NCBI RefSeq assembly: GCF_030538495.1
Contig: NZ_JAUNTW010000004.1
Span: 1-64,000 of the forward strand
Length of the DNA: 64,000 nt
Source of the DNA: Paracoccus sp. (in: a-proteobacteria)
GTDB taxonomy: Bacteria; Pseudomonadota; Alphaproteobacteria; Rhodobacterales; Rhodobacteraceae
Direction of reading: 5' to 3'
Shown here one piece after another: positions 1-8,390 of this stretch. The position numbers were made by a program, and so were the translations under genes. Each line of letters starts with the position of its first letter. Position 1 is the stretch's first letter. Below the pieces are notes generated by a model, which was given only the letters and a program-made list of their open reading frames with translations, was not told the DNA's origin and did not search any database.

Positions 1-201
1 GCTCCCGGTGTCAGCACGATCTTCGCGATCAGCAGCCGCAAAGAGTCCGCGGGTTCCCGGTTGCTTGAGCGCTTTGGTCAGTTCAGAAACGTTCGTTGCA
101 TAGATCGTCGAGGCCGTCTGCAAAATGTCCGGCCTGTCTGCAGACGAGTCCGTCAGAAACGCGGTCAAACCGGCGCGTGGTCTTTTACACGCAAATGGCA
201 T
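1..201 (+). pseudogene. Possible 3' remnant of a GNAT acetyltransferase gene
   Basis: Frame 1 is open from the window edge to a TAG at 199-201. Its first part reads like the end of a GNAT acetyl-CoA-binding fold, with STIFAISSRKESAGSRLLER followed by FG, where intact proteins typically end the motif in GF. The later part is rich in Arg and Cys and does not look like a GNAT C-terminus, so it may be frameshifted. The 5' part lies outside the window. The call rests on one short motif and is weak. Nothing else is recognisable between here and base 358. Confidence 0.25.
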
Positions 202-358
202 TAGCGCTCTGCGCCTCGCATCTTGCGGTTGTCAGAATAATATCCCATCTCCTGCCATGCCCCGGCTGACGGAAGAATGTGTTGTTTTTCCGGGGTATCC
301 GCTGCGTGACGCCATGGCGTCAGGGCGCCGGATTGCACGAAAAAAAGGACCAAACCCG

Positions 359-1156
359 ATGAAAAATCTCAGAACCGCCATTGCCGCGCTTGCCCTCACC
401 TGCGCGCCGCTGGGTGCCGCGACCGAAACCCCCGCGCAGCTGGCCGAGCGTGAGGATTTTATCGCCGCCAACACTCTGTGGATTTTTTATCACGAACTGG
501 GCCATGCGCTGATTGATCAGTTGGACCTGCCGGTTCTGGGGAAAGAGGAGGACGCCGCCGACCAGTTGGCGATCCTGTTGTCGGATGCGCTGTGGGATCG
601 CGACCGGGCGGATCAGATCGCCAGCGATGTTGCTCTGGCCTTTTGGCTGGCGGGGCAGGATCAGACCGAACCGCCCGCATGGTGGGACGAACATTCCACC
701 GACCAGCAGCGGCATTACACCGTTGCCTGTCTCTATTACGCGGGCGATCCTGAACGCCGCCGCCATGTGCTGGACGCTGTGGACCTGCCGCCCGAGCGGG
801 TGGAATTGTGCGAGGCCGAGCGCGCGCAGGTCGAACATGCCTGGGGCGATGTGATGGACGGGCTGGCGGATGCCGGACAGCCGGGGCGCGTCAGCTTTCG
901 GGGACCGGATGCGGCATCCGATGGCGCGACGGACGCCCGCTGGACCCCGCTGTTGACCCAGCTGTTGTCCGATGAGGTTGCGGCCCTGAACGACCAGTTC
1001 CGGTTGCCGAAACCGCTGACCGTCGCGCTGATCCCCTGTGGCGAGGAAAACGCGTTCTACGACCCCGACCTGTCGGAAATCCAGATTTGCACGGAATATC
1101 CGCTGTTTCTGGATCGGCTGCTGGCGTCGGGCGACGAACCGGGCAAGGCGCAGTAA
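359..1156 (+). CDS. DUF4344-type putative metallopeptidase, exported
   Basis: 265 aa. The N-terminus is a Sec-type signal peptide (basic start, hydrophobic residues 7-20, likely cleavage after about residue 21). A zinc-protease-like HELGH lies at residues 45-49, followed by a KEEDAAD acidic motif at 62-68. This pair is the hallmark of the DUF4344 family, whose members are thought to be periplasmic metallopeptidases of unknown substrate. The ATG at 359 is preferred over an upstream in-frame ATG at 125 because AAAAAAGGA lies about 7 bases before it and the signal peptide then sits at the N-terminus. The gene stands alone and converges with the importer on the other strand. Activity is inferred. 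Confidence 0.8.
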   Translation: MKNLRTAIAALALTCAPLGAATETPAQLAEREDFIAANTLWIFYHELGHALIDQLDLPVLGKEEDAADQLAILLSDALWDRDRADQIASDVALAFWLAGQDQTEPPAWWDEHSTDQQRHYTVACLYYAGDPERRRHVLDAVDLPPERVELCEAERAQVEHAWGDVMDGLADAGQPGRVSFRGPDAASDGATDARWTPLLTQLLSDEVAALNDQFRLPKPLTVALIPCGEENAFYDPDLSEIQICTEYPLFLDRLLASGDEPGKAQ

Positions 1157-1254
1157 CCACATGTGCCGGTCGGGGCGGGCAATCGCGCCCCGACCTTGGC
1201 GGCATGTTGAGGGGCGAAACCCTTTAGGCGCGGCGTGCGGATTTCATCAGACGG

Positions 1255-2271
1255 TCAGCGCGGATCGCGCGTCAGCAGCAGGATAAAGAACAGCCCCCCG
1301 ATCAGTCCGGTGACCACGCCGATGGGCATGTCATTGGGCGCGGTCAGGCGCCGCGCGGCGGTGTCGGCCAGCACCAGAAAAATCGCGCCCAACAAGCCGC
1401 TGGCGGGCAGAACGCGGCGGTTGTCTCCGCCGATCAGCAGCCGCGCGATATGGGGCATCATCAGCCCGACAAATCCGATCATCCCCGAAAAGGCGACCAG
1501 AACCCCGGTCAGAAACGCGCTGATAATCAACAGCCGCAGCCGCACCGCGCGCACGGATATGCCCAAGGTCGCGGCGGTTTCGTCCCCCATGGCAAGCGCG
1601 TTCAGCTGGGGCGCGTGCAGCGCAAAGACCACGCCACACGCCGCCAGCGATGCCAGAGGAAAGGCCAGATTGTCCCATTGCGCAAAGCCAAACCCCCCCA
1701 GCATCCAGAACACCACCGAACTGATGGCGCGCGGATCGGCCAGCATAATCAGCACATTGCTGGCGGCGGCGATGACAAAGGACACGGCCAGCCCGGCCAA
1801 GATCAGCCGCGTAGGCCCGGTGCTGCGGGTCAGCCCTGCGACGGACACCACCAGGCCGGTGGCCAGCAACGCGCCCGAAAACGCAAACAGCGGCACGGTC
1901 AGGGCGCCGATCACATTGCCGACCAGCAAAATCGCCAGATTGGCACCAAAGGCCGCGCCTGCCGACACGCCCAGCAAATGCGGATCGGCCAGCGGGTTAC
2001 GAGTGACGCCCTGCATCACCGCGCCCGCCATCCCCAGACCCGCGCCGACGATGGCGGCCAGAAAGGCGCGCGGCAGGCGCAAATCCCAGATGATATGTTC
2101 GCGCCCCATCGGCCAATGCGGATCAAACGCGGTCAGGCCCAGCCGGTTCAGAATGACGGACCAGACCGTGCCAAAGGGGATCGGGGCCGGCCCGATGCTG
2201 ACCGCCAGCGTGATTGCCAGCATCAGCACCGCCAGCCCGGCCAGACAGACCGCCCAGAATCGATAAGGCAT
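1255..2271 (-). CDS. FecCD/BtuC-type ABC transporter permease (probable corrinoid/cobalt importer)
   Basis: 338 aa, the usual length for a FecCD permease, with about ten hydrophobic segments. It carries the family motif AGLGMAGAVMQGVTRNPLADP near residue 100, and the C-terminal coupling region FVGLMMPHIARLLIG near 270. It forms the inner-membrane channel for a metal-chelate or corrinoid substrate. It is the last gene of the minus-strand unit receptor-ATPase-binding protein-permease, 4 bases beyond the binding-protein stop. The family also carries ferric siderophores; a cobalamin riboswitch at the head of the unit favours a B12-related cargo. No btu symbol is given because the substrate is inferred from context. 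Confidence 0.88.
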   Translation of the reverse strand: MPYRFWAVCLAGLAVLMLAITLAVSIGPAPIPFGTVWSVILNRLGLTAFDPHWPMGREHIIWDLRLPRAFLAAIVGAGLGMAGAVMQGVTRNPLADPHLLGVSAGAAFGANLAILLVGNVIGALTVPLFAFSGALLATGLVVSVAGLTRSTGPTRLILAGLAVSFVIAAASNVLIMLADPRAISSVVFWMLGGFGFAQWDNLAFPLASLAACGVVFALHAPQLNALAMGDETAATLGISVRAVRLRLLIISAFLTGVLVAFSGMIGFVGLMMPHIARLLIGGDNRRVLPASGLLGAIFLVLADTAARRLTAPNDMPIGVVTGLIGGLFFILLLTRDPR

Positions 2272-2275
2272 CGCC

Positions 2276-3205
2276 TTAGTCCGCCAGAAACGCGGTCAGC
2301 CTTTCGACCGCGTCGATGTTGCGTGGCCCCGGCGTCATCGCGTCATAGGACAGCACCAGAAAGCGGTCATCGCGCACCGCGCCGATATGGGCAAAGGCCG
2401 GGTGATTTTTCATGAAGGCGATTTTATCTTCGGCGCTGACATCGCCGTAATCGACGATCAGAACGACATCGGGGTTGCGTTCCGCCACGGTTTCCCAGTC
2501 GATGCGCGCCCAGTTTGCTTCAAGATCGGCGGCCAGATTGCGCGCGCCGGTGGCCTCGATGATGGCCTGCGGCATGGCGTATCCTCCGGCGGTCAAGGGG
2601 GCCTTGTCGCCGCTGTCATAGACAAACACCAACGGATCCGTGCCGCGCGCGGCGACGGTTTCGGCGACCGCATCCAGTCGCGCCTGATATCCTGCAATCA
2701 GCGTGCTGGCCCGGTCGGGATGGCCAAACAGCGCCGCCAGATTGGTCAGATCGCGGAACAGAAGGTCAAAGCTGGGCGCGTTCTGCTGGCCCAGATGGAC
2801 GCAGGACTCGGACAGTTCGTAAACGGCGATGCCATAACGGGCCAGCGATTCGGGCGTGACCTCTCCGCCGACGCGCATGCCGTAATTCCAGCCCGAAAAC
2901 AGGAAATCGGCGTTGTGTTCCAACAGCATTTCAACGCTGGGTCGTTCGCGCTGAATCTGGCGCAGATCGGCAAAGGCGGGGAACATGCCGTCATCGTCGC
3001 GATCCGGGCCTCGGCCGGTATAGCCCAGCATCTGATCGTGCAGCCCCAGGGCCAGCATGATTTCGGTCAGGTTCGACCCGGTGACGACGGCCCGTTCAGG
3101 CGCAGTGGTCACGGTGACATCGCGGTCACAGCTGTGAACCGTGACAGGATCGGCGGCGGCCTGCGTGGCTGTCAGCGCCAGCAAAGGCAGAAGAATGCGG
3201 AACAT
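2276..3205 (-). CDS. Periplasmic ABC substrate-binding protein (BtuF/FecB-like)
   Basis: 309 aa from the ATG at 3205, chosen because AAGGA precedes it and because it exposes a signal peptide (MFRILLPLLALTATQAAA). The body is a class III binding-protein fold with the typical opening RAVVTGSNLTEIMLALGLHD near residues 40-60 and a C-terminal lobe with NPDVVLIVDYGDVS. It would hand the ligand delivered by the outer-membrane receptor to the permease. It lies 10 bases after the ATPase gene. Whether the ligand is cobalamin, cobinamide, another cobalt chelate or a siderophore cannot be read from the sequence. Confidence 0.85.
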   Translation of the reverse strand: MFRILLPLLALTATQAAADPVTVHSCDRDVTVTTAPERAVVTGSNLTEIMLALGLHDQMLGYTGRGPDRDDDGMFPAFADLRQIQRERPSVEMLLEHNADFLFSGWNYGMRVGGEVTPESLARYGIAVYELSESCVHLGQQNAPSFDLLFRDLTNLAALFGHPDRASTLIAGYQARLDAVAETVAARGTDPLVFVYDSGDKAPLTAGGYAMPQAIIEATGARNLAADLEANWARIDWETVAERNPDVVLIVDYGDVSAEDKIAFMKNHPAFAHIGAVRDDRFLVLSYDAMTPGPRNIDAVERLTAFLAD

Positions 3206-3215
3206 AGCGGTCCTT

Positions 3216-3992
3216 TCAGGATGGAAGGCGAAAAGAGAATCGAGGCCGCCCGCTGCGCGGATGGCGGTCTGTATCGGTGTCCACGTCAAAGGCGGTGCGG
3301 ATCGTGTCGGGGGTCAGAGTCGCTTGCGGCGGTCCGATGGCGACCACGCGCCCGCCTCGCATCACCAGCACCTGATCGGCCAGTTCCGCCGCCAGATTCA
3401 GGTCATGCAGCGTCACCAGAACCGTCAGCGGCAGATGTTGCAACAGCCGCAGGATGTCCAGCTGATGACGGATGTCCAGATGGTTGGTCGGTTCGTCCAG
3501 AACCAGCAGGCGCGGCTGTTGCACCATGGCGCGGGCCAGCAAGGCGCGCTGTTTCTCGCCCCCCGACAGCAGGGCAAAGGGGCGTTCGGCCATATCGGCC
3601 AGTTCAAAATCGCTCAGCGCCTGCGCGACGATGGCTGTGTCGGATTCGTGCCGCGCCAGCAGGCCCGTGCGGTGAGGGATGCGCCCCATGGCCACCATTT
3701 CCCGCACGGTAAAGGCGAAATCCGGGGCGGTTTCCTGCAGCACGGCGGCAATCAGGCGCGACACATCGCGGGACGGGATCGCCCAGATATCGCGCCCGCC
3801 CGCCAGCACCTGCCCCGATAAGGGCCGGTTCTGGCGGTAGATGCTGCGCAGCAGCGTTGATTTTCCCGCGCCATTTGGCCCGACGATGACGGTCGTCGTT
3901 CCGGCTGGCACGTCAAAGCTGACCTCTCGGACGATCAGCCGGTCGGGACGCGGACCCCATGACAGGCCCCGCACCGTCAGATCAATCGCCAT
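3216..3992 (-). CDS. ABC transporter ATP-binding protein (BtuD/FecE-like)
   Basis: 258 aa. Walker A is GPNGAGKST (about 39-47), the signature is LLSGGEKQRALLARAM, Walker B is LLVLDEPTNHLD, and the switch histidine is in VLVTLHDLNLA. This is the standard ATPase of FecCD-type importers. The ATG at 3992 is used: it begins one base after the receptor stop codon, so the genes are probably translationally coupled. An in-frame TTG at 4004 would add four residues and overlap the receptor. It energises the permease at 1255-2271. Confidence 0.88.
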   Translation of the reverse strand: MAIDLTVRGLSWGPRPDRLIVREVSFDVPAGTTTVIVGPNGAGKSTLLRSIYRQNRPLSGQVLAGGRDIWAIPSRDVSRLIAAVLQETAPDFAFTVREMVAMGRIPHRTGLLARHESDTAIVAQALSDFELADMAERPFALLSGGEKQRALLARAMVQQPRLLVLDEPTNHLDIRHQLDILRLLQHLPLTVLVTLHDLNLAAELADQVLVMRGGRVVAIGPPQATLTPDTIRTAFDVDTDTDRHPRSGRPRFSFRLPS

Positions 3993-3993
3993 G

Positions 3994-6123
3994 TCAGAAC
4001 GCAAGGTTCAGCGCCAGCGAGGCGTTGCGCGGCGGTGCCAGCATCCACTGGCTTGCCCCGCCCGACGTGGCATAGGTTTTGTTCGTCAGGTTGTTGAGGG
4101 TCAGATCCAGGCTGATATCGGCGCGCGGACGCCAGGATGCCCCGGCATTGACGGTCGTGTAAGACGGGCGCGTCATGGTATTGGCGTCCGAGGTATAGAC
4201 CCGCCCGACATGATGCAATCCGCCGCGCAGCGTCCAATCCTGCGCCACATCCCACGACGCCCAGATATTCGCGACCCGGCGCGGAGCATTGGGCGGTTGA
4301 TGGCCGGAATAATCGGCAGCGGCCTGCACATAATCATCATAGCGCGGCGTCAGAAAGGCCGCGTTCGCGTCAACCCGCAGCGTCGGGGTCAGATCGACGC
4401 CGATGGCGGCCTCGATGCCTTTGGACGATTGCTGGCCGATCTGGTGGATCACCGTGCGGTCGTTCGGATCGCGGGTCAGCATGTCGCGCTTCACGATCTG
4501 ATAGGCCGACAGCGTGGCCTCGGCCCGCCCATCCCAGAACTGGCCTTTGATGCCGATCTCGGCCTGACGGGCGCGGGTCGGTTTGAAACGGGTCTGTGCC
4601 GGGGCCATCGACAGGATATTGCCGATGGGTTCGGCGGCGCGGGAATATTGCGCATACACCGTCACATCGGGCGTTACGTCATACACCGCGCCGATCCGCC
4701 AATTGGTTGACGCCAGATCATGCGTGAACGAGGGCGTCACACGGCTGACGCGCAGTTTGTCATAACGCAGCCCCCCCACCAGCGACAGGTTGCCCGTCAC
4801 CTTGGTGCGGTGATCGACAAACAGCGAAGATTGCTGCGTGGTCAGATCGGCTGTCGTTGCCAGATGATAGGGACCAAAGCCGCCCCGCACCGGGTTCCAC
4901 AGGCTGACGGTCGATTCCCCCGAATAGGGCGAGTTGTTGGTGTTGCGAAACCGGATCCGGTTCAGGTCAAATCCCACAACCGTGGTGGTTTCCATGCCCT
5001 GCGGCGCGGCGTTGATTGTCAGTTCGGTGCGGGTGCCGGTTTGCTGGTGATTGTGGTTGATCGCGATGTAGCTGTGACGCAGCAGCACATCCCCACCAGA
5101 GGCGGCATAGCTTTCGACATTGCGCCAATCGCGGTCGCTGCGCAGCGCGTAAAGCGTGCTGGACAGGGTGACATTGGGATTGATCGCCCATTCCGCGCGC
5201 AATTGGGTAAAGTTGTCGCGGAACCGGACCAGAGAATCCTCGATATTATAGTTGTTCCTGCGGATGCGGCTGTCCAGGTCGCCATTGATCAGAGGCGTGC
5301 CGAAATAGGCCATGGGCCGGGTCATCGCAAAATCATGGGTCAGGCTGACGGTCAGCGTGTCGGTCGCCTGCCATGCCAGCCCCGCCGTCACCGCGCGGCT
5401 GGACGTGCGCCCGCCATCCACCCAGCCATCCGATTGCCGGCGGCTGATGTCCAGATGATAGGCCAGCCGGTCGCCCAAAGGCCCCGCGCGGCTGACGCCA
5501 TAGCCCAGCAAACCATCGGTGCCAGCCAGAAACTGCGCCTCGGTCCGGGTTGCGTCAAAGCGCGGCTTTTTCGGCACGATATTGACCGCGCCGCCGACAC
5601 TGCCTTCGCCATAGAGAACCGCCGCCGGGCCGTGCAGAACCTCGATCCGGTCCACATTCCACGTATCGGCGGGAAAGGTGATGGTCCCCGACGCCGGATA
5701 AAGCCGCGTGCCGTCATACAGCCGCGTGATGGACCCATGCCCGGCAAAGCCGCGCATCGACAGCGCCGTGCCGCCATTGCCGGGGCTGCCGTGATAGCTG
5801 AGGCCCGTGCCGTTCTGCACGATGGCCTGATTGACGTCGGTTTGCCCGCGTGCGCGGATGGTCTGGCCGTCGATTACCTCGACGCTGGCCGGGGTGTCGC
5901 GGATGGTCAGACCCACGCGGCTGCCTGCGGTGCTGTCGCGCGACAGGTTCAGGGGCGCGGTCTGCGTGTGCAGAACGATGGTGTCCAGAACGATGGTCTG
6001 CTGCTGCTGCTGCGCCGCAGCGGGCCATGCCGCCATCGACAGCGCCATCACAGCGATGCGGCGGGCGCAAAGGCCCGCATATTGGATTTGATTTTTAATC
6101 ACGGCCTTGGCCCTTGCGATCAT
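3994..6123 (-). CDS. TonB-dependent outer-membrane receptor under a cobalamin riboswitch
   Basis: About 709 aa from the ATG at 6123. A signal peptide is followed by a Gln run and a TonB-box-like TIVLDTIVL. The plug domain includes DTPASVEVIDGQTI and RIEVLHGPAAVLYGEGSVGG, and the barrel ends in a C-terminal aromatic (LALNLAF). The plug resembles ferrichrome/siderophore-type receptors, but the leader holds a full cobalamin riboswitch (6215-6368). The likely role is uptake of a corrinoid or cobalt complex, powered by the TonB-ExbBD genes just upstream. An upstream in-frame start at 6171 is possible, but the chosen start puts the signal peptide near the N-terminus. Ferric-siderophore specificity is the main alternative. 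Confidence 0.87.
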   Translation of the reverse strand: MIARAKAVIKNQIQYAGLCARRIAVMALSMAAWPAAAQQQQQTIVLDTIVLHTQTAPLNLSRDSTAGSRVGLTIRDTPASVEVIDGQTIRARGQTDVNQAIVQNGTGLSYHGSPGNGGTALSMRGFAGHGSITRLYDGTRLYPASGTITFPADTWNVDRIEVLHGPAAVLYGEGSVGGAVNIVPKKPRFDATRTEAQFLAGTDGLLGYGVSRAGPLGDRLAYHLDISRRQSDGWVDGGRTSSRAVTAGLAWQATDTLTVSLTHDFAMTRPMAYFGTPLINGDLDSRIRRNNYNIEDSLVRFRDNFTQLRAEWAINPNVTLSSTLYALRSDRDWRNVESYAASGGDVLLRHSYIAINHNHQQTGTRTELTINAAPQGMETTTVVGFDLNRIRFRNTNNSPYSGESTVSLWNPVRGGFGPYHLATTADLTTQQSSLFVDHRTKVTGNLSLVGGLRYDKLRVSRVTPSFTHDLASTNWRIGAVYDVTPDVTVYAQYSRAAEPIGNILSMAPAQTRFKPTRARQAEIGIKGQFWDGRAEATLSAYQIVKRDMLTRDPNDRTVIHQIGQQSSKGIEAAIGVDLTPTLRVDANAAFLTPRYDDYVQAAADYSGHQPPNAPRRVANIWASWDVAQDWTLRGGLHHVGRVYTSDANTMTRPSYTTVNAGASWRPRADISLDLTLNNLTNKTYATSGGASQWMLAPPRNASLALNLAF

Positions 6124-6214
6124 TTCACCGTCACCGCAAACGCGACACCGCCCCAAAACGGGACAGATCACTGACCGATCAGGACACCCCGCCCGATGGG
6201 TTCACGCGTGACAA

Positions 6215-6368
6215 CGGCTGACGGCAGGTCTCCTGGCTCGCGGATCACCGCGCCTGCCGCCTTCCCGGATCGCACCCAGTGGCCTATGGCAGACGCGCAC
6301 CGCCTACAGTTGCGGGGGCAGCCGCAGATTTGGGCCACAGGCCCGAACTGCGTTCCCTTTTTATTCCA
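6215..6368 (-). promoter_or_regulatory. Cobalamin (B12) riboswitch
   Basis: Read on the minus strand, the region contains the conserved elements in the right order: a GGGAAC element (6352-6357), GCAACTGTA (6305-6313), GGCCACTG (6277-6284), GGGAAGG, and the B12 box GCCAGGAGACCTGCC (6223-6237). These are diagnostic of the adenosylcobalamin/cobalamin riboswitch class. The element ends about 90 bases before the receptor ATG at 6123, so high cobalamin should lower expression of the receptor and the coupled ABC genes. I did not identify the expression platform with certainty. Confidence 0.95.
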
Positions 6369-6390
6369 AATGGAAACCGTCAACCAAAGC

Positions 6391-7131
6391 TTAGCCGCAA
6401 CCGCCATCCTCCGTCAATGGCGATGCGCCGCCCATGGGGCGATGATGGATCATGGCGTCGCGGACGGGTTGCCCGCCGATCAGATGTTCGCGCACGATCC
6501 GCGCCAACAGGTCGCGCGTCAGCCCTCCATACCAGACGCCATCGGGCTGCACGACCATCAGCGGGCCTTGGTTGCAGGGAAACAGGCAGCTGCTGCGCGC
6601 GCACATCACGCGCCCCGGCCCGGATGCCAGGCTGCGTTCGGCCTTCATCAACTGGCGGAGATGCTGATACAGCGGCAATCCCTGCCGATGCGCACAGCGC
6701 GCGCCCATGCAGAAAAACACCTGTCGGCGATGCAGCGGCACGTTGGACCAGCCGGGTTTGCCCATGCTGGGCGGGACGGTGGCGATATCCTGCGCGGGCG
6801 CGGCAAGCGCGGCCTGAATTGCGCCGGGCAGGTCCAGAAACGCCTCGATCCCCGGCGTGATGGCGACCTGCACCCGGCCCGCGACATGCGCCGACAGCGC
6901 GCCGGGCAGCCATGCGCTGATCGAGGCATCCGCCGGCACCCCGCACGGCACCACGGTGATCTGCGTCACCCCTTTGGTGGCCAATGCGTCGATCACATCG
7001 GGCAGGGCCGGACCGGACAGGTCTTCATAGGCCAGTTCGACGATCGGCCCTTTGACCCCCTGCGCCAGCGGCTGCAAACGCTGCTGCCGGATAAAGCTGG
7101 CGCGGCCATAAAGGATGACGGCCCCGCTCAT
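6391..7131 (-). CDS. CbiX-like / [2Fe-2S] thioredoxin-like ferredoxin fusion protein
   Basis: 246 aa, soluble. The N-terminal half (about 1-120) resembles a CbiX/SirB chelatase-like fold, opening with AVILYGRASF and containing VTQITVVPCGV; the His ligands of active chelatases are not obvious. The C-terminal half is a thioredoxin-like [2Fe-2S] ferredoxin (COG3411 type): FFCMGARCAHRQG and CARSSCLFPCNQGP supply the cluster cysteines, followed by PDGVWYGGLT and GGQPV. The start overlaps the tonB stop (ATGA), so it belongs to the exbB-exbD-tonB unit, and the B12-regulated receptor follows directly. A redox or cobalt-handling role linked to corrinoid uptake is inference. Confidence 0.75.
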   Translation of the reverse strand: MSGAVILYGRASFIRQQRLQPLAQGVKGPIVELAYEDLSGPALPDVIDALATKGVTQITVVPCGVPADASISAWLPGALSAHVAGRVQVAITPGIEAFLDLPGAIQAALAAPAQDIATVPPSMGKPGWSNVPLHRRQVFFCMGARCAHRQGLPLYQHLRQLMKAERSLASGPGRVMCARSSCLFPCNQGPLMVVQPDGVWYGGLTRDLLARIVREHLIGGQPVRDAMIHHRPMGGASPLTEDGGCG

Positions 7132-7979
7132 CGTTGGTCCAGCTGGATGGGCAGTTGAAAGCTGTAGCTGGGATGATCCAGCCCAGAGGGGGCCGCAGGG
7201 CAGCGTCCGGCGCGCTGCGCGGCGGTCAGCGCGGCCTGATCCAGTGCCGGCTGACCCGACGCCCCGGCAACCGACACCGCCCGGATCGCGCCGTCGCGGC
7301 CCACCGTCAAGGCCAAGGTCACGCGCCCGCCGCTGCGGATGCCGCGCGGAGGGCTGGCGCGGCGGCTGATGCAGGCACGGATCTGCCCGCCCCATTGCCG
7401 CATCAGATCGCGTCGGCGTCCATCCGACAGGCCGTCGCCGCCGCCCGATGCCGCCACCCGCGACGCCCCGGCCTGTCCGACGCGCTGCGGCGCGGAGGGT
7501 TGCCGTTGGGGATGGGGTTGCGCGGCCTGTTCCCGGCGCGGCTGAGGGCTGGGCTGCCGCACATGCTGCGGGCGGGGGCGATCAGGGCGCGCGGTCGGGC
7601 GTGCTGAAGCCGTCAGGACAGGGCTTGGCGCCGCGTCAGGTTCCGCAGCGGCGATGACCGGTTCCGGCGTGGACTGAGGGGCGGGCAGAGGGGGCTGTTC
7701 AGGCATAGCTGTGGTTTCTGGTTCTGGTTCTGGGGCGGGTTCCGGGGCAGGTTCAGGTTCTGGCGCAGGTTCCGCCTCGGGGTCGGGCAGGGCCTGCCAC
7801 TCTGCTTCCCAGGCCGCGACCAGATCCGTCATCGCGTCACCGCCCAGATGGATCGCAGGGGCCGAGTCCGTGTCGGCATCGCCCGACGGCGCGGATTGCG
7901 CCAGTATCAGCGTCGCCGCTACCACATGCAGCGCAGCCGCGATGATGGCAAACCCGGTGATCTCGACCGCGCGCCGCAT
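7128..7979 (-). CDS. tonB: TonB-family energy transducer
   Basis: 283 aa. It has a short cytoplasmic start, one transmembrane anchor (about 8-28), a long periplasmic Pro/Glu/Ala- and then Gln/Arg-rich linker (about 60-170), and a TonB C-terminal domain (about 195-283) with GGRVTLALTVGRDGAIRAVS. Two cysteines, in RACISRR and AGRCPAA, could form a disulfide. It couples ExbB/ExbD proton-motive energy to the TonB-dependent receptors on both sides. The start lies 4 bases after the stop of the chimeric ORF. The first 35 codons and their upstream region are part of a 253-bp tandem duplication. Confidence 0.85.
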   Translation of the reverse strand: MRRAVEITGFAIIAAALHVVAATLILAQSAPSGDADTDSAPAIHLGGDAMTDLVAAWEAEWQALPDPEAEPAPEPEPAPEPAPEPEPETTAMPEQPPLPAPQSTPEPVIAAAEPDAAPSPVLTASARPTARPDRPRPQHVRQPSPQPRREQAAQPHPQRQPSAPQRVGQAGASRVAASGGGDGLSDGRRRDLMRQWGGQIRACISRRASPPRGIRSGGRVTLALTVGRDGAIRAVSVAGASGQPALDQAALTAAQRAGRCPAAPSGLDHPSYSFQLPIQLDQR

Positions 7980-8390
7980 CCCATCAGTCCTCCGTCACAA
8001 CCAGATAGGCCGCCGGGCCACCCAAGCCACGCAGCCGCCCCAACACCCGCACCACATCGGCGGCAGGCATGTGCGCATCGGCGCGCAACTCCACCGGACC
8101 CGGCACCGCCGCCAGCAGCGGCCAGACCGCATCGCCCGACGGCGCGGATTGCGCCAGTATCAGCGTCGCCGCTACCACATGCAGCGCAGCCGCGATGATG
8201 GCAAACCCGGTGATCTCGACCGCGCGCCGCATCCCATCAGTCCTCCGTCACAACCAGATAGGCCGCCGGGCCACCCAAGCCACGCAGCCGCCCCAACACC
8301 CGCACCACATCGGCGGCAGGCATGTGCGCATCGGCGCGCAACTCCACCGGACCCGGCACCGCCGCCAGCAGCGGCCAGACCGCATCGCCC
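7876..8390. repeat. Perfect 253-bp tandem duplication at the exbD/tonB junction
   Basis: Bases 7876-8128 and 8129-8381 appear identical in direct comparison. The unit runs from inside the 5' end of tonB to the 3' end of exbD. A 9-base word, GCATCGCCC, occurs at 7876, 8129 and 8382, that is at the start of each copy and again just after the second. This is the expected footprint of a microhomology-driven duplication. The lack of divergence suggests it is recent, or possibly an assembly artefact. Confidence 0.95.
7984..8232 (-). CDS. Chimeric ORF: TonB N-terminus fused to ExbD C-terminus
   Basis: 82 codons made by the tandem duplication. Residues 1-35 equal the TonB start (including its membrane anchor) and the rest equals the last 47 residues of the second ExbD (from VWPLLAAVPGP to the ExbD end). 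The join is in frame at a shared Gly-Asp-Ala. It keeps the native spacing: its ATG is 4 bases after the exbD stop and its TGA is 4 bases before the tonB start. It is probably translated, as a membrane-anchored fragment of the ExbD periplasmic domain. It is more likely a by-product than a selected gene. Confidence 0.6.
   Translation of the reverse strand: MRRAVEITGFAIIAAALHVVAATLILAQSAPSGDAVWPLLAAVPGPVELRADAHMPAADVVRVLGRLRGLGGPAAYLVVTED

Noticed and set aside
7700..7795. Short repeated units resembling a repeat array
   Set aside because: They are the Pro/Glu-Pro linker codons of tonB, a normal low-complexity feature, not a CRISPR or VNTR with spacers.
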